Shown one piece after another: positions 1 to 8,078 of a stretch of DNA of 36,687 nucleotides. Numbering within the stretch: position 1 is the stretch's first letter; each line of letters starts with the position of its first letter. The notes under the pieces were generated by a model. The model saw only the letters and a list, made by a program, of their open reading frames with translations, made no database searches and was not told the DNA's origin. The position numbers and the translations under genes are program-made. This DNA comes from CAYWVR01 sp964461715 (GTDB lineage: Bacteria; Planctomycetota; Phycisphaerae; FEN-1346): assembly GCA_964461715.1 (NCBI GenBank), contig CAYWVR010000032.1:1-36687 (forward strand), written 5' to 3'.

Positions 1-871
1 ACCATACCCGGAGCAGCGCCGCGAACTCCTCGTCCGACATGAAGTCGTTGGTCAGGGGGCGGTCCTTCGCCCGCATCTTGCCCGTGGCCTTCTTCACGCC
101 CTGGCGAGCCACGTCGAAGGATTGGTGGTGCATCAGCCCGCCGTGGGACGCCTGCTTCCTGGCGAGTCGCTCGCGGTCCTCGGCTCCCCGTTCCGTCGTT
201 GACCGCTGGCACTGGATATCTTCGCGTCGGTCGAAGGAGGTCAGGCCGGCCGCGATGGCGTTGTTCGAGCGCGGCTCGACACGCACGTTGTACGGCGGGT
301 CGGTGTTGACGAGGTGGACGGGAGCGCCTGCAAGGAGCCGGTCCACGTCCTCGGCCTTGCCGGCATCGCCGCACAGAAGTCGGTGACTCCCCAAGACCCA
401 CAGGTCGCCCGGCTGGGTGATCGCCTCGTCCGGCGGCTCGGGCACGGCGTCGGGGTCCGTGAGGCCCTCGTTGCCGGGCGGCGCGAGCAGTTCCCCCAGG
501 TCGGCCTCCGAGAACCCGAGGAGCGAGAGGTCGAAGTTCAGGCCCTGGAGGTCCTTCAGTTCCAGCGGCAAGAGATCGTAATCCCACTCGGCGATGGTCG
601 CGGTCTGGTTGTCGGCCAGCCGATAGGCCTTCGCCTGGGCCGGCGTGAGGTCGGTTGCCACATGGACCGGCACCTGCTTGAGGCCCAGTTTCAGGGCGGC
701 CTTGTACCGGGTGTGGCCGACGATGATGACGCCATCGCCGTCGACCACGATGGGCTGGCGGAACCCGAACTCCCGCAGGCTCTTGGCGACCGCCTCCACG
801 GCCTGCTCGTTCACGCGGGGGTTCTGCTCGTAGGGCCGGATGTCCTCGATCTTCCTGAGTTCGACCTGCAT
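1..871 (-). CDS. ParB-N domain DNA modification methylase, C-terminus cut by window edge
   Basis: The N-terminal ~95 residues are a ParB/Srx-type nuclease domain, starting MQVELRKIEDIRPYEQNPR and containing the GHTRYKAALKLG motif. From about residue 150 a class-beta DNA methyltransferase begins (GDLWVLGSHRLLCGD), with the catalytic DPPYNV near positions 289-312. In this family the enzyme methylates adenine N6 or cytosine N4, and in phages such genes usually sit between the replication genes and the terminase. The ATG at 871 is preceded by AGGAGG five bases upstream. About 290 codons are present before the window edge; the remaining methylase motifs lie outside. A 289-base repeat-bearing spacer separates it from the upstream gene. 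The residue call is from direct translation of the minus strand. Confidence 0.9.
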   Translation of the reverse strand, partial: MQVELRKIEDIRPYEQNPRVNEQAVEAVAKSLREFGFRQPIVVDGDGVIIVGHTRYKAALKLGLKQVPVHVATDLTPAQAKAYRLADNQTATIAEWDYDLLPLELKDLQGLNFDLSLLGFSEADLGELLAPPGNEGLTDPDAVPEPPDEAITQPGDLWVLGSHRLLCGDAGKAEDVDRLLAGAPVHLVNTDPPYNVRVEPRSNNAIAAGLTSFDRREDIQCQRSTTERGAEDRERLARKQASHGGLMHHQSFDVARQGVKKATGKMRAKDRPLTNDFMSDEEFAALLRVW

Positions 872-908
872 GTCTGCCTCCTGTTCTTGCCTGGGACCGC
901 CCCTCGCG

Positions 909-1136
909 GCCCACGTTGGCCCGTGTCGCGTCCGGGTGCGGCCGGTCGCAGCCTTGGCCTACCGGGGTGCCCTTCGCGCCCCTGGGCCGCCTGTCGCGTT
1001 CACGCGGAAAACAAACTAAAAGACCCTTGCCGACTGTTCCCGCCGCCCTCAGGAAGACGCGTCGCGTTCCAAGTACCTATCCACATGCGGCGTTCACCTT
1101 GTGCCCGCTGACCGCCCACGTTCGCCCGTGTCGCGT
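909..1136. repeat. Spaced repeats in the leader of the methylase gene
   Basis: The 289-base gap 872-1160 has no convincing gene. A 23-base sequence at 909-931 recurs at 1114-1136 with one difference (core GCCCACGTTSGCCCGTG). Its last seven bases, GTCGCGT, occur four times at 925, 993, 1061 and 1130, that is every 68 or 69 bases. On the minus strand, the direction of the methylase, each reads (G)RACGCGAC. The material between the copies is only vaguely alike. A related inverted copy (GCCCGTGGGCCAACGTGGGC) lies at 1183-1202 inside the end of the next gene. These could be operator or protein-binding sites, or a degenerate tandem repeat. Confidence 0.6.
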
Positions 1137-1160
1137 TCCCTTGCCTCACCTTGGCCCTTC

Positions 1161-1505
1161 CTACGCTTCCGCCGTCCGCGCGGCCCGTGGGCCAACGTGG
1201 GCGTTCGGGGCGTCGATCTGCCGCCAGGCGACCTCTTCCGCCTCGGCCTCGCTCAAGGCCCCGTCGACCGCGCAGATGGCGACGCGCTCGTCCCAGAGTT
1301 CCCGCTCGTCCTCGGTGAGCGCGGCCAGGCGAACCGCCCGCACGACCTCGGGCTTGAGTTCCCGCAGCCTGGCCGCGTGCCCGGGCGTCACCCGGTCCAG
1401 CGGCTTCAGGTGCAGGTTGCCGCTCTCCACCCTCACGCTGGCGCCGAGGTCGGCGAGTTCGTCGAGCAGGAGGTCGGCGGCGACCTGGTTGGTGGTCGGG
1501 GTCAT
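1161..1505 (-). CDS. Small protein with TubC-like N-terminal docking domain
   Basis: The 114-residue product begins with a helix-strand arrangement typical of the TubC N-terminal docking family: an amphipathic helix (NQVAADLLLDELADLGASV), a short strand pair (VRVESGNLHLKP) and a helix of the LRELKPEVV type. The C-terminal part (TEDERELWDERVAICAVDG) is acidic and unassigned. TubC-like domains were defined in polyketide/peptide synthetases as docking modules, but small stand-alone versions are common in phages and plasmids, where their function is unknown. The start ATG overlaps the stop of the primase gene by four bases (ATGA), so translation is probably coupled. Function in the element is not known. 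Confidence 0.75.
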   Translation of the reverse strand: MTPTTNQVAADLLLDELADLGASVRVESGNLHLKPLDRVTPGHAARLRELKPEVVRAVRLAALTEDERELWDERVAICAVDGALSEAEAEEVAWRQIDAPNAHVGPRAARTAEA

Positions 1506-4207
1506 AGGATGAGTTCCTCCCCCTCCGGACCGGCTGCGGGGTTATCGGGGTTAGGCGGGTTATTTTCAGGCCGTTCATGATCTCGCGCGCGTGCGCACGC
1601 GCCCGCATGTGCGGGAGCAATGCAAAATAACCCCGCTAACCCCGCATTTTGCTCTAAGTCCTTGTCGGCGCTGGACTTATCTTGCGGGGTTACGTGCGGG
1701 TTATGCGGGGTTAGCGGGGTTACGGACCCCTCGGAAGGGCCATTTCGGGCCTCAAGTTGCCACGTGCGCACCTTCATGTGCGTGTTGGTGCCCGCGCTGC
1801 GCACCTTGCGCCCGTCGAAGATTCGCCCCGCCAGACGGGCCAGGTTTCGCCCCAGTGACCGCTTGAGCGACCCCTCGCCCTTGTCACGGTTGACGAGGAG
1901 GGCGTCCGGCAGCGCCTCGTCGGGGATCGTGTTGCGGGCGAGGATGCGCGTGCAGAGGTCATCGGACGTGACCGCCCGCGTGCCGAACGCCCCCCACCAG
2001 GCCGCGAAGAAGGCCCGCCACTGCTCCGTGTCCTCATCCTGGATGGTCCGGGTCTGGTCGAGGTTGTCGAGGAAGCCCTCGACGCCGGCGTAGGCGAGGA
2101 CGCTCCCGACAGTGTCAGCCCATTCCTGGAACGAGCCGAAGGGACGGACCTCGGCCTTCAGGCTGCCGGCGGCGTACCAGCAGCGGATGACCGTGAACGC
2201 CGCCGCGAGGAGGCTGCCGCGCGACTCGCGGGCGTACCGCTCCAGGTCCTCGTGGTGGAAGCCGGTCCGTTCCCACGGCCGCTCCATGTTGGCGTCCATT
2301 CGGACGGTGTAGCAGCGGCGGGGGATGTCGCCGGAGACGCGGAGGTTGTTCCCCGTGGCGACCCAGACAGAGCGGGCCGGCAGGCGGACGTGCTCGTTCT
2401 TGCCGAGCAGCCGGTCGGACCACTCGTAGGTCGTGAGCATGGCCGCCAGGCTTGCCGAGTCGATGATGCTGTTGTCCGGGATGTTGTCGAGGAGGACGAA
2501 CGGTGGGGCCGCAAGGAGCAGGGCCGTGATCTTCTTTCGCCACTCGTCCTCGTTCTGGCGCGAGGGGATGGATTCGCCCGAGACCGTGCCGACGCCGACG
2601 ATGCCGAGCGCCGAGACGAGCAGGCTCTTGCCGGTGCCCTGCACGGGGGCGTCGACAATCGCCATCGGGATGTGGCCGTCGATGACGGGCCGCATCAAGA
2701 CCGAGAAGAGGATGGCCAGGGCGCCCGCACGGCTCGCGGCGTCTGCGAATGGGAACTCGGCCACGAGGTCGAGGAGCAGGTCGACCGCCGCCTTGAGGTC
2801 TTCCGGCGATGGATTTTCCGGGATGGGCGGGACCACCAGGCCCGAGTCGGAGAAGTAGTAGAGCCGCGACTCGCCGTCGTAGCCGGGCGTGGTGCAGAGC
2901 GTCCCGTCGCGGCGGAGGATGGGCGAGCGGGCGATGCCCACGAGGGGCGGGAAGTCCCACATCCCCTGGGCGAGGATGTTCTCGGCCAGGTAGAGGGGCG
3001 GGTTGACGCCGACGTACGCGCCGTCGGCACTCACCGAGAAGAACTGGGCCACGTCCGCCAGGCGGCATCGCATCCGGACCTTGTCGAAGACCTCAATGGC
3101 GGGCAGACCGTCAAGGTTCGGGACGACGCGGCAGAGCGACCCGGACCTGACGAAGACGACTGGCGGGGCGTTGGCCCGGCGCACGGCCTGGAGACCCTGG
3201 GCCGTCAGGTCCGCCAGTTGAATGTCGCCGACGATGATGGTCGGGAGGCCGGAAGCGGTGGTCGGCACCGGCGCTTCGGGCGGTGCCAGTCCGGCCCTTT
3301 TCTTCTTCCGCCGTCGCGGCCGATACTGGCCGGTTACCTTCTGGAGCGCCTTGGCGATGGTCAGCTCGCCGTAGGTCTGCTCGCCGTGGTACTCGTCCCA
3401 CTTGGGGCGGAAGAGACGGGACTGGCGGAAGAGGCGGTCGATCTGCGCCGGGTCCTTCGTGTAGAAGGCGAGGGTGAAGACGACGGAGGAGTCCGCCTCG
3501 CTGGGCGAGTTGAAGTAGCCGTTCCACTGGCCGTTCCAGAGGGTCTGGAACTTCTCGCCGCTCTTTCGGCTGCGGAAGGCCTTCTTGAGGATGGCCTCGT
3601 CGCCGAGGCGCGGCACACGGTCCGTGGGCGGTGCGGCGGGCTTGGGCGCCTCCTCGTCGCCGAAGACCTCGGCGTAGACCTCCTGGAGTTCGGTCTGGCG
3701 CTCCTCGACCTCGGCGCTCGTGCCGCCCAAGCGGCGGCCCGTCACGGTGAAGAACCGGCCGGCGTCATAGACCTCGACCTCGCCATCCTCGTAGGCCTTG
3801 CGGCACCGCGAGCCGGGCTTCGAGGCCCGCAGGAACACCTTCACGCCGCGGCCGGACGGCGAGACTTCGGTGTAGGAGTTCAGGCGCCGGATGATTTCCT
3901 CGGCCCACGGCTTCGGCGCGCCCGTCTCCGGGTCGAGGCAGGAATCGAGGTCCACGCCCGAGAAGCCGCCGCCGCGTGTGAAAACGAAGCCGACGCCGGC
4001 GAGGGAATCGGAGCGGTACGCTGCCAGGGCCTCGTCGAACGTCGCCCACGTGGCCGGGTCGGTCGAGTCGGCCAGGCCGCCGCCCTTCGCGTTCACGGGG
4101 CACTTCGTCTGCTTGCCGTCGCGCTCGACGTACTTCCAGCCGACCCACTGCGCGAGGTCCCGCAGGCACTGGGGCACGTGTTCAACGACGACGTCGCGAG
4201 GGTTCAT
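1502..4207 (-). CDS. Primase-polymerase/helicase replication protein (NrS-1 type)
   Basis: A 901-residue multidomain replication protein. Residues ~1-170 form an AEP-type primase-polymerase domain with the metal-binding pair in GVDLDS (D86, D88) and the SPSGRG motif near 117-121. A helical bundle follows (~210-300). The C-terminal half is a P-loop helicase-like ATPase with Walker A GTGKS at 524-528, an acidic Walker B region (FVLLDNIPD), the sensor motif ATGNN near 616 and a downstream arginine (IPRR). This order matches the single-protein replicase of phage NrS-1 and relatives, which primes, polymerises and unwinds DNA. The tail from residue ~829 is low-complexity and coincides with the iterons. 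The ATG overlaps the helicase stop by four bases (ATGA). Confidence 0.87.
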   Translation of the reverse strand: MNPRDVVVEHVPQCLRDLAQWVGWKYVERDGKQTKCPVNAKGGGLADSTDPATWATFDEALAAYRSDSLAGVGFVFTRGGGFSGVDLDSCLDPETGAPKPWAEEIIRRLNSYTEVSPSGRGVKVFLRASKPGSRCRKAYEDGEVEVYDAGRFFTVTGRRLGGTSAEVEERQTELQEVYAEVFGDEEAPKPAAPPTDRVPRLGDEAILKKAFRSRKSGEKFQTLWNGQWNGYFNSPSEADSSVVFTLAFYTKDPAQIDRLFRQSRLFRPKWDEYHGEQTYGELTIAKALQKVTGQYRPRRRKKKRAGLAPPEAPVPTTASGLPTIIVGDIQLADLTAQGLQAVRRANAPPVVFVRSGSLCRVVPNLDGLPAIEVFDKVRMRCRLADVAQFFSVSADGAYVGVNPPLYLAENILAQGMWDFPPLVGIARSPILRRDGTLCTTPGYDGESRLYYFSDSGLVVPPIPENPSPEDLKAAVDLLLDLVAEFPFADAASRAGALAILFSVLMRPVIDGHIPMAIVDAPVQGTGKSLLVSALGIVGVGTVSGESIPSRQNEDEWRKKITALLLAAPPFVLLDNIPDNSIIDSASLAAMLTTYEWSDRLLGKNEHVRLPARSVWVATGNNLRVSGDIPRRCYTVRMDANMERPWERTGFHHEDLERYARESRGSLLAAAFTVIRCWYAAGSLKAEVRPFGSFQEWADTVGSVLAYAGVEGFLDNLDQTRTIQDEDTEQWRAFFAAWWGAFGTRAVTSDDLCTRILARNTIPDEALPDALLVNRDKGEGSLKRSLGRNLARLAGRIFDGRKVRSAGTNTHMKVRTWQLEARNGPSEGSVTPLTPHNPHVTPQDKSSADKDLEQNAGLAGLFCIAPAHAGACARARDHERPENNPPNPDNPAAGPEGEELIL
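1536..1722. repeat. Iteron array with central palindromes, candidate replication origin
   Basis: Nine copies of a 9-base unit GCGGGGTTA or a close variant: three head-to-tail at 1536-1562, two inverted head-to-tail at 1628-1645 (TAACCCCGC twice), and four more at 1684-1722. Between the first two blocks are a perfect 16-base palindrome at 1587-1602 (GCGCGTGCGCACGCGC) and an adjacent stem CCCGCA/TGCGGG at 1602-1615. The inverted pair is flanked by GCAAAAT (1622-1628) and ATTTTGC (1646-1652). The array lies inside the 3' end of the primase-helicase gene, where it encodes a low-complexity TP/NP-rich tail. Initiator-gene-embedded iterons are a known origin layout (lambda O); use as an origin here is inferred. 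Confidence 0.75.
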
Positions 4208-7200
4208 GCCGGGGGCTGACCTTTCCGTTCAGACCAGAGGCCGAGGAGCGTCCGGCGCTGGATCACGCGGTTCTTCTTGGCGGCATGGGCGAGGCCCCAC
4301 CGGTCGCCGACGAGGATGCAGGTCTTCGAGGCCCGCGTGACGGCCGTGTAGAGCCAGTTGCGGTCGGCGAAGAAGTGGGACTTGTGGCAGACGACGACGG
4401 CGCACGGGAACTCGCTGCCTTGGCAGTTGTGATTCACCACCCCGTTCCCGACGAAACTGTGACTGCCCGGAACCTCCATGTCGTAGACTCGGGCTTGAGC
4501 GTCCGAGGCGTCGACCACGGGGTCAAAAAAGAGGCCGAGGCGAGCGAGGCGCTCCACTTCTCTCCCTGCCGGCCCCGTCTTCGTGACGTTCTCGATCTGC
4601 TGGACCAGGTACGCCACATGGATATGATTCAGCTTGGCGGCACCGCCGATGATGCGGCGTATCAGCCGACCCAGCACCTTGGCCTCCGGGAAGTTGCGGC
4701 CTCCGCGACGTCGCAGTTCTTGCCGAAGCCGTCGGACCAGCGGCTGTCCGAAGGGGACGGCGCCCCAGTTGCTCTTGAAGCGCGTATCCGGGGATAGATG
4801 ACAGGCCAGCCCAAGGGCAAAGGCTTTGGTCTCGGTGGAGAAGCCGATGCGCGACCGGAACAGGTTGAGCGCATCGGCACCTGAGATATCGACGCGCCAG
4901 GCCGTGGACCAGTTCCGCTCGGGCATCGCCTCGCGCATCTTATACCGTCTGCCCAGAACGCCATGGTGGAGCAACAGAAGGTGGACCTCTCGCGCAAGCG
5001 CCTCGCTGGCGGTTGCGAAAGCGATGACAGAACCAACACCGCCATCGGTATCGAAGAGCCCCTGAACGAAAGCCGCTTGCACCGAGGGGCGACTATGCCG
5101 AATGACCCGGGGGACGTGCTTGTCGGCCGCCCGCTCATAGCCAAGTCCGCACTGCAGAAGGAGCTTGCGGACCGCCTTGCTGTGAAAGTACACGCTGAAA
5201 CGGTCCGTCTCTTTGACACGCCGCAGGGTCGTCCGCACGCCCAGCTTCTTCTGGACCAGGGCGATATAGCGCAGCAGAAGGTCGGGCAGGCCCTTGGTAA
5301 CCTCCACACGTGCGTCCTTGCGGTCGCAATACCAGCCATCGCCGACCAGGACACCAAGGAGCCACGCCAGCTGCTCGTCGACCACAGCCGTTTTGTCCCC
5401 GGCGGCGACTTGGATGTATCCGTAGTCTTCCTGGTGCTCCGCCGTTCCCCGGCGAAGAACCAGCACGTCGCCTTCCCGTACCTCGGGCATCCGCTTCCAG
5501 TGGAAGCCGCATGCATCCGCCGTGAGCACGGGGTGCTCATGTGTACCGGCGATCTCGTACCCGGCGCGCGTGCGCAACCGGATAACCGGTCGAAGCCCCC
5601 CGTTGTAGACCGACCCGGTCGACTCGGTCCCCTGGAGACTGGCGACACCAACGGATCTGGGCATGGAGGCTTTCTCGGGAACGTCGGCGGCGACCTCTTC
5701 CATTCGAAGGAGACCACGTGCTGTAGGCACCAGTGTGTCGGCCGTGACGCACTTATGGCCCGTCAGGGCATAGGCGAGCTGGAGGTTGGCGAGGCGCTCG
5801 CCGTCGATCTTCCGGACGCCTTCGCCGTTGAAGTCGACGACGCACGCGCCGCCCCCGGCGTCCATGACGTGACCGATGGTGCCGTTCATGACGCCGAGGT
5901 CGTAATCGTTGGCCGTCTGGATGACCTTGTCGCCGACGGCGAAGCGGCCCTCGACCTCCCCGAGGAGGAGCCGCTGCATCATCTCGTTCAGGGCCTTCGT
6001 GCCGAGCGGGCCTTTGTGGGTGGGCGTCACGATCTGGACGTCGCGGACGGGGTCGTACCCCAGGCGCTTGGGGATGCGGTCCAGCACGAGGTCCCTCAGG
6101 TACGCCTGGATGTGGCCGGCCTCTCGGAAGGCGTCGATCACGACCCAACCGTGGTCGTCGGGTGCCGTGGGCGCCACGGTGCCCTTAAGGACGGCGGCGC
6201 TATTGGCCTTGAGGACGCCGGCCTGGCGAACCACCTGCGTGAGCACGGTCGTCGGGGCCAGATTGTGCCGGATGATGTCCCGAAGGACGTTCCCCGGTCC
6301 GACGGGCGGGAGCTGGTTGTGGTCGCCGACGAGGACGACGCGCGTGCGGTCGAACGCAATCCGGCCGAAAACTTCGGCCAGGAGCGGCACGTCCACCATG
6401 CTGACTTCGTCCACGATGATGACGTCGGCACTGACGCACGCCACCCCGAACTCGTGGCCGTTGTACTCAAGGAGCCGATGCACGGTCTTCGCCTCGAGGT
6501 CCAGGCCGCGGGCACGCATGACCTCCTCGACGCGCTTCGCCGCCTTGCCCGTGGGGGCGCACAGGGCGACCTCGCAGCCGGCGGCGCGGAAGACTTCGGC
6601 CAGACGGGCGATGACGTAGGTCTTCCCGGTGCCGGCCCCGCCGGAGACCACCGAGATGCCGCGGGCGAGCGACGTGCGGTAGGCGTTGGCCTGGCCTTCG
6701 TTAAGGTCGCTGGCGTCTGCGGCCGTCCAGGGCCCAGGCCATGTCCGCCGGGCGTACCTCCTGAGCGCATCGTGGATGAGCCGCTCGGCATCGAGCATCG
6801 CAGGGGTAGTGACCGCATTCCCGTCACACGCGACCTCGCCCCGCGCAAGGAGCCGGTCGGCGGCCTGGCGGACCCGGTCCAGACCATCGAGCCGGTCGAG
6901 GACCAGCACCTCGTGGGCCTTCTGGACGAGGTCCGGCCCGGCCGTCCACGTGTGGCCGTCGCCGATCTCCTCGGCGAGTGAGTAGACGAGGGCGGCCTCG
7001 ATCCGGCCCGGATGGTCCTTCGCCACGCCCATTCGCCGGGCGATCTTGTCGACACGCTTGAAGCCGTAGCCGTCCAAGTGCTTGATGATCCGGTAGGGGT
7101 CGCTCCGAAGGACGCCCACGACCGCCTGGCCGAACGCCTCCAAGAGGACGTCCATCTGGTGCGGCGTCAGGCCGAAGGAGGCGAGGTAGGCGCGGACCCG

Positions 7201-7665
7201 GTTCTCGTCGGCGTGGGCGATCCACGCGTCGCGGAGCGCCTGGACCGTCGCCATCGGGATGCGGAGTCGCTCGTGGAGCTGGTCCGGCCGCTCACGGAGC
7301 AGGCGGTCGAGCGCTTCGCCAGAGCCGGCGTGGGCGACGATTCGCTCGGCCGTCTTCGGGCCGACGCCCTTGAACGCCGGGTGCGTCGCGAGGTAGTGGG
7401 CCAGGCCCTCGGGCGTCTCGGGCAGGTCGTAGGAGAGGCCTTCGGCGTCGAACTGGAGGCCGTATTTCGCGTCGTTTTTCCACGCCCCGACGAGCGCGAC
7501 GACGTCCCCCTCGACGGCCGAGAAGCGGCCGCGGAACCGGACGAGCTCGCCGCCCTCGGTCCTCAGGACGCCGGCCGCGAACGTCGGGCTCGTGAAGTAG
7601 AGCCGGTGGACGACGCCGCGCAGCGTCTCGCGCGTGTCAGTCAGGTTCAAGGTCGAGGTATTCAC
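4204..7665 (-). CDS. RecD2-like 5'-3' DNA helicase interrupted by an intein
   Basis: The precursor has 1153 residues; removing the 442-residue intein leaves ~711, about normal for RecD2. The N-terminal part has a beta-rich domain and helix-hairpin-helix (FKGVGPKTAERIV). Superfamily 1 motifs follow: Walker A GGAGTGKT near 342-349, Walker B IIVDEVSMVD near 416-425, QLPPVGPGN, and the late motif TGHK/CQGSEF, the usual VHKSQGSEF, which the intein splits. The final motif is LYTAVTRA. I chose GTG at 7665: it overlaps the upstream zinc-ribbon gene by 29 bases, has GAGG upstream, and the family's first domain starts there. An ATG at 7830 is open but would cover almost all of the zinc-ribbon gene. RecD2 acts in repair or replication; here it probably serves the element's replication. 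Confidence 0.88.
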   Translation of the reverse strand: MNTSTLNLTDTRETLRGVVHRLYFTSPTFAAGVLRTEGGELVRFRGRFSAVEGDVVALVGAWKNDAKYGLQFDAEGLSYDLPETPEGLAHYLATHPAFKGVGPKTAERIVAHAGSGEALDRLLRERPDQLHERLRIPMATVQALRDAWIAHADENRVRAYLASFGLTPHQMDVLLEAFGQAVVGVLRSDPYRIIKHLDGYGFKRVDKIARRMGVAKDHPGRIEAALVYSLAEEIGDGHTWTAGPDLVQKAHEVLVLDRLDGLDRVRQAADRLLARGEVACDGNAVTTPAMLDAERLIHDALRRYARRTWPGPWTAADASDLNEGQANAYRTSLARGISVVSGGAGTGKTYVIARLAEVFRAAGCEVALCAPTGKAAKRVEEVMRARGLDLEAKTVHRLLEYNGHEFGVACVSADVIIVDEVSMVDVPLLAEVFGRIAFDRTRVVLVGDHNQLPPVGPGNVLRDIIRHNLAPTTVLTQVVRQAGVLKANSAAVLKGTVAPTAPDDHGWVVIDAFREAGHIQAYLRDLVLDRIPKRLGYDPVRDVQIVTPTHKGPLGTKALNEMMQRLLLGEVEGRFAVGDKVIQTANDYDLGVMNGTIGHVMDAGGGACVVDFNGEGVRKIDGERLANLQLAYALTGHKCVTADTLVPTARGLLRMEEVAADVPEKASMPRSVGVASLQGTESTGSVYNGGLRPVIRLRTRAGYEIAGTHEHPVLTADACGFHWKRMPEVREGDVLVLRRGTAEHQEDYGYIQVAAGDKTAVVDEQLAWLLGVLVGDGWYCDRKDARVEVTKGLPDLLLRYIALVQKKLGVRTTLRRVKETDRFSVYFHSKAVRKLLLQCGLGYERAADKHVPRVIRHSRPSVQAAFVQGLFDTDGGVGSVIAFATASEALAREVHLLLLHHGVLGRRYKMREAMPERNWSTAWRVDISGADALNLFRSRIGFSTETKAFALGLACHLSPDTRFKSNWGAVPFGQPLVRRLRQELRRRGGRNFPEAKVLGRLIRRIIGGAAKLNHIHVAYLVQQIENVTKTGPAGREVERLARLGLFFDPVVDASDAQARVYDMEVPGSHSFVGNGVVNHNCQGSEFPCAVVVCHKSHFFADRNWLYTAVTRASKTCILVGDRWGLAHAAKKNRVIQRRTLLGLWSERKGQPPA
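4426..5751 (-). other. Intein with LAGLIDADG homing endonuclease (in RecD2-like helicase)
   Basis: A 442-residue in-frame insertion starting at Cys (CVTADTLVPT, block A) and ending VVNHN before a Cys+1 (block G). Between them are the block B histidine motif (GTHEHPVLT), two LAGLIDADG-type motifs (LLGVLVGDGW and VQGLFDTDGG) and block F (VYDMEVPGSHSFVGNG). All residues normally required for splicing are present: Cys1, the block B Thr/His pair, the penultimate His, terminal Asn and Cys+1. It should therefore splice and may still be a mobile homing element. The insertion point is immediately before the nucleophile position in the helicase TGHK-CQGSEF motif, a highly conserved site typical of inteins. 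By eye its base composition is less GC-extreme than the flanking extein. Confidence 0.92.
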
Positions 7666-7840
7666 GCAGGTCGGCCTCTTCCTCCTCGCGGCGCCGGCGC
7701 TCCTCCTCCAGGGCCGCGAGGGACTCCGCGGTCCGTGGCAGGTGCCCGCGCGGGTGGGTGTTGTAGCCGCAGAACGGGCACGTGTAGGACCGTCCCCGCC
7801 AGAACCGAAAGTCCCGTCCGCATGCCTCACAGGTCCTCAC
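7637..7840 (-). CDS. Small zinc-ribbon protein
   Basis: A 67-residue protein with two CxxC knuckles (CEACGRDF and CPFCGYNTH) separated by 13 residues, a classical zinc ribbon, followed by an Arg/Glu-rich helix (EERRRREEEE). The start overlaps the end of the upstream SEC-C gene by 14 bases, and its 3' end overlaps the helicase start by 29 bases, so it sits inside the operon. Zinc ribbons of this size are often nucleic-acid-binding or protein-interaction modules, but no specific family is recognised. The tight packing between two credible genes and the clean Cys pattern support it as real rather than as an N-terminal extension of the helicase in another frame. Confidence 0.7.
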   Translation of the reverse strand: MRTCEACGRDFRFWRGRSYTCPFCGYNTHPRGHLPRTAESLAALEEERRRREEEEADLREYLDLEPD

Positions 7841-8078
7841 GTTGGGCCCTCATCCGACGTCGGTGCTTCAGTTCCAGGTGCTCCTGGTTCGGCCGGCCGA
7901 TGCAGCAGTCGCCGTACCGGCGGCCGCTGCCGCACGGGCACGGGTGGTTGTGGATTCGCCGCTCATGATCCGCGAGGCGTCGGGCCCGCTCCTCGGGCGG
8001 GTCGACCGCGGGCGCGGAGTCGAACACCTTCTGTTCGCGCCGCAGGATGTTGCGGAGTCCGACAAGGGCTTCACCCAT
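7827..8078 (-). CDS. SEC-C motif zinc-binding small protein
   Basis: An 83-residue protein with the SEC-C signature near its C-terminus (CPCGSGRRYGDCC), the zinc-binding tail also found on SecA and on many stand-alone phage and bacterial proteins. The rest is a charged helical region (ERARRLADHERRIHNH). I chose the ATG at 8078, which overlaps the upstream gene by 8 bases; a TTG at 8120 would add 14 residues. The role is unknown; SEC-C motifs usually mediate metal-dependent protein or nucleic-acid contacts. It is one of two adjacent tiny zinc proteins just before the helicase gene. Confidence 0.75.
   Translation of the reverse strand: MGEALVGLRNILRREQKVFDSAPAVDPPEERARRLADHERRIHNHPCPCGSGRRYGDCCIGRPNQEHLELKHRRRMRAQREDL

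Noticed and set aside
909..1136. CRISPR array
   Set aside because: The repeated core is only 7-23 bases with poor conservation and there is no cas gene.
7666..7830. 55-residue extension of the helicase to an upstream ATG
   Set aside because: It would lie over most of the zinc-ribbon gene; the residues are low-complexity and unlike RecD2.
2252..7968. Long plus-strand open frames (such as 2252-4219 and 4963-6981) opposite the primase and helicase
   Set aside because: They are antisense shadows in high-GC sequence; composition is Arg/Asp/Val/Gly-rich without domains, while the minus strand has clear motifs.
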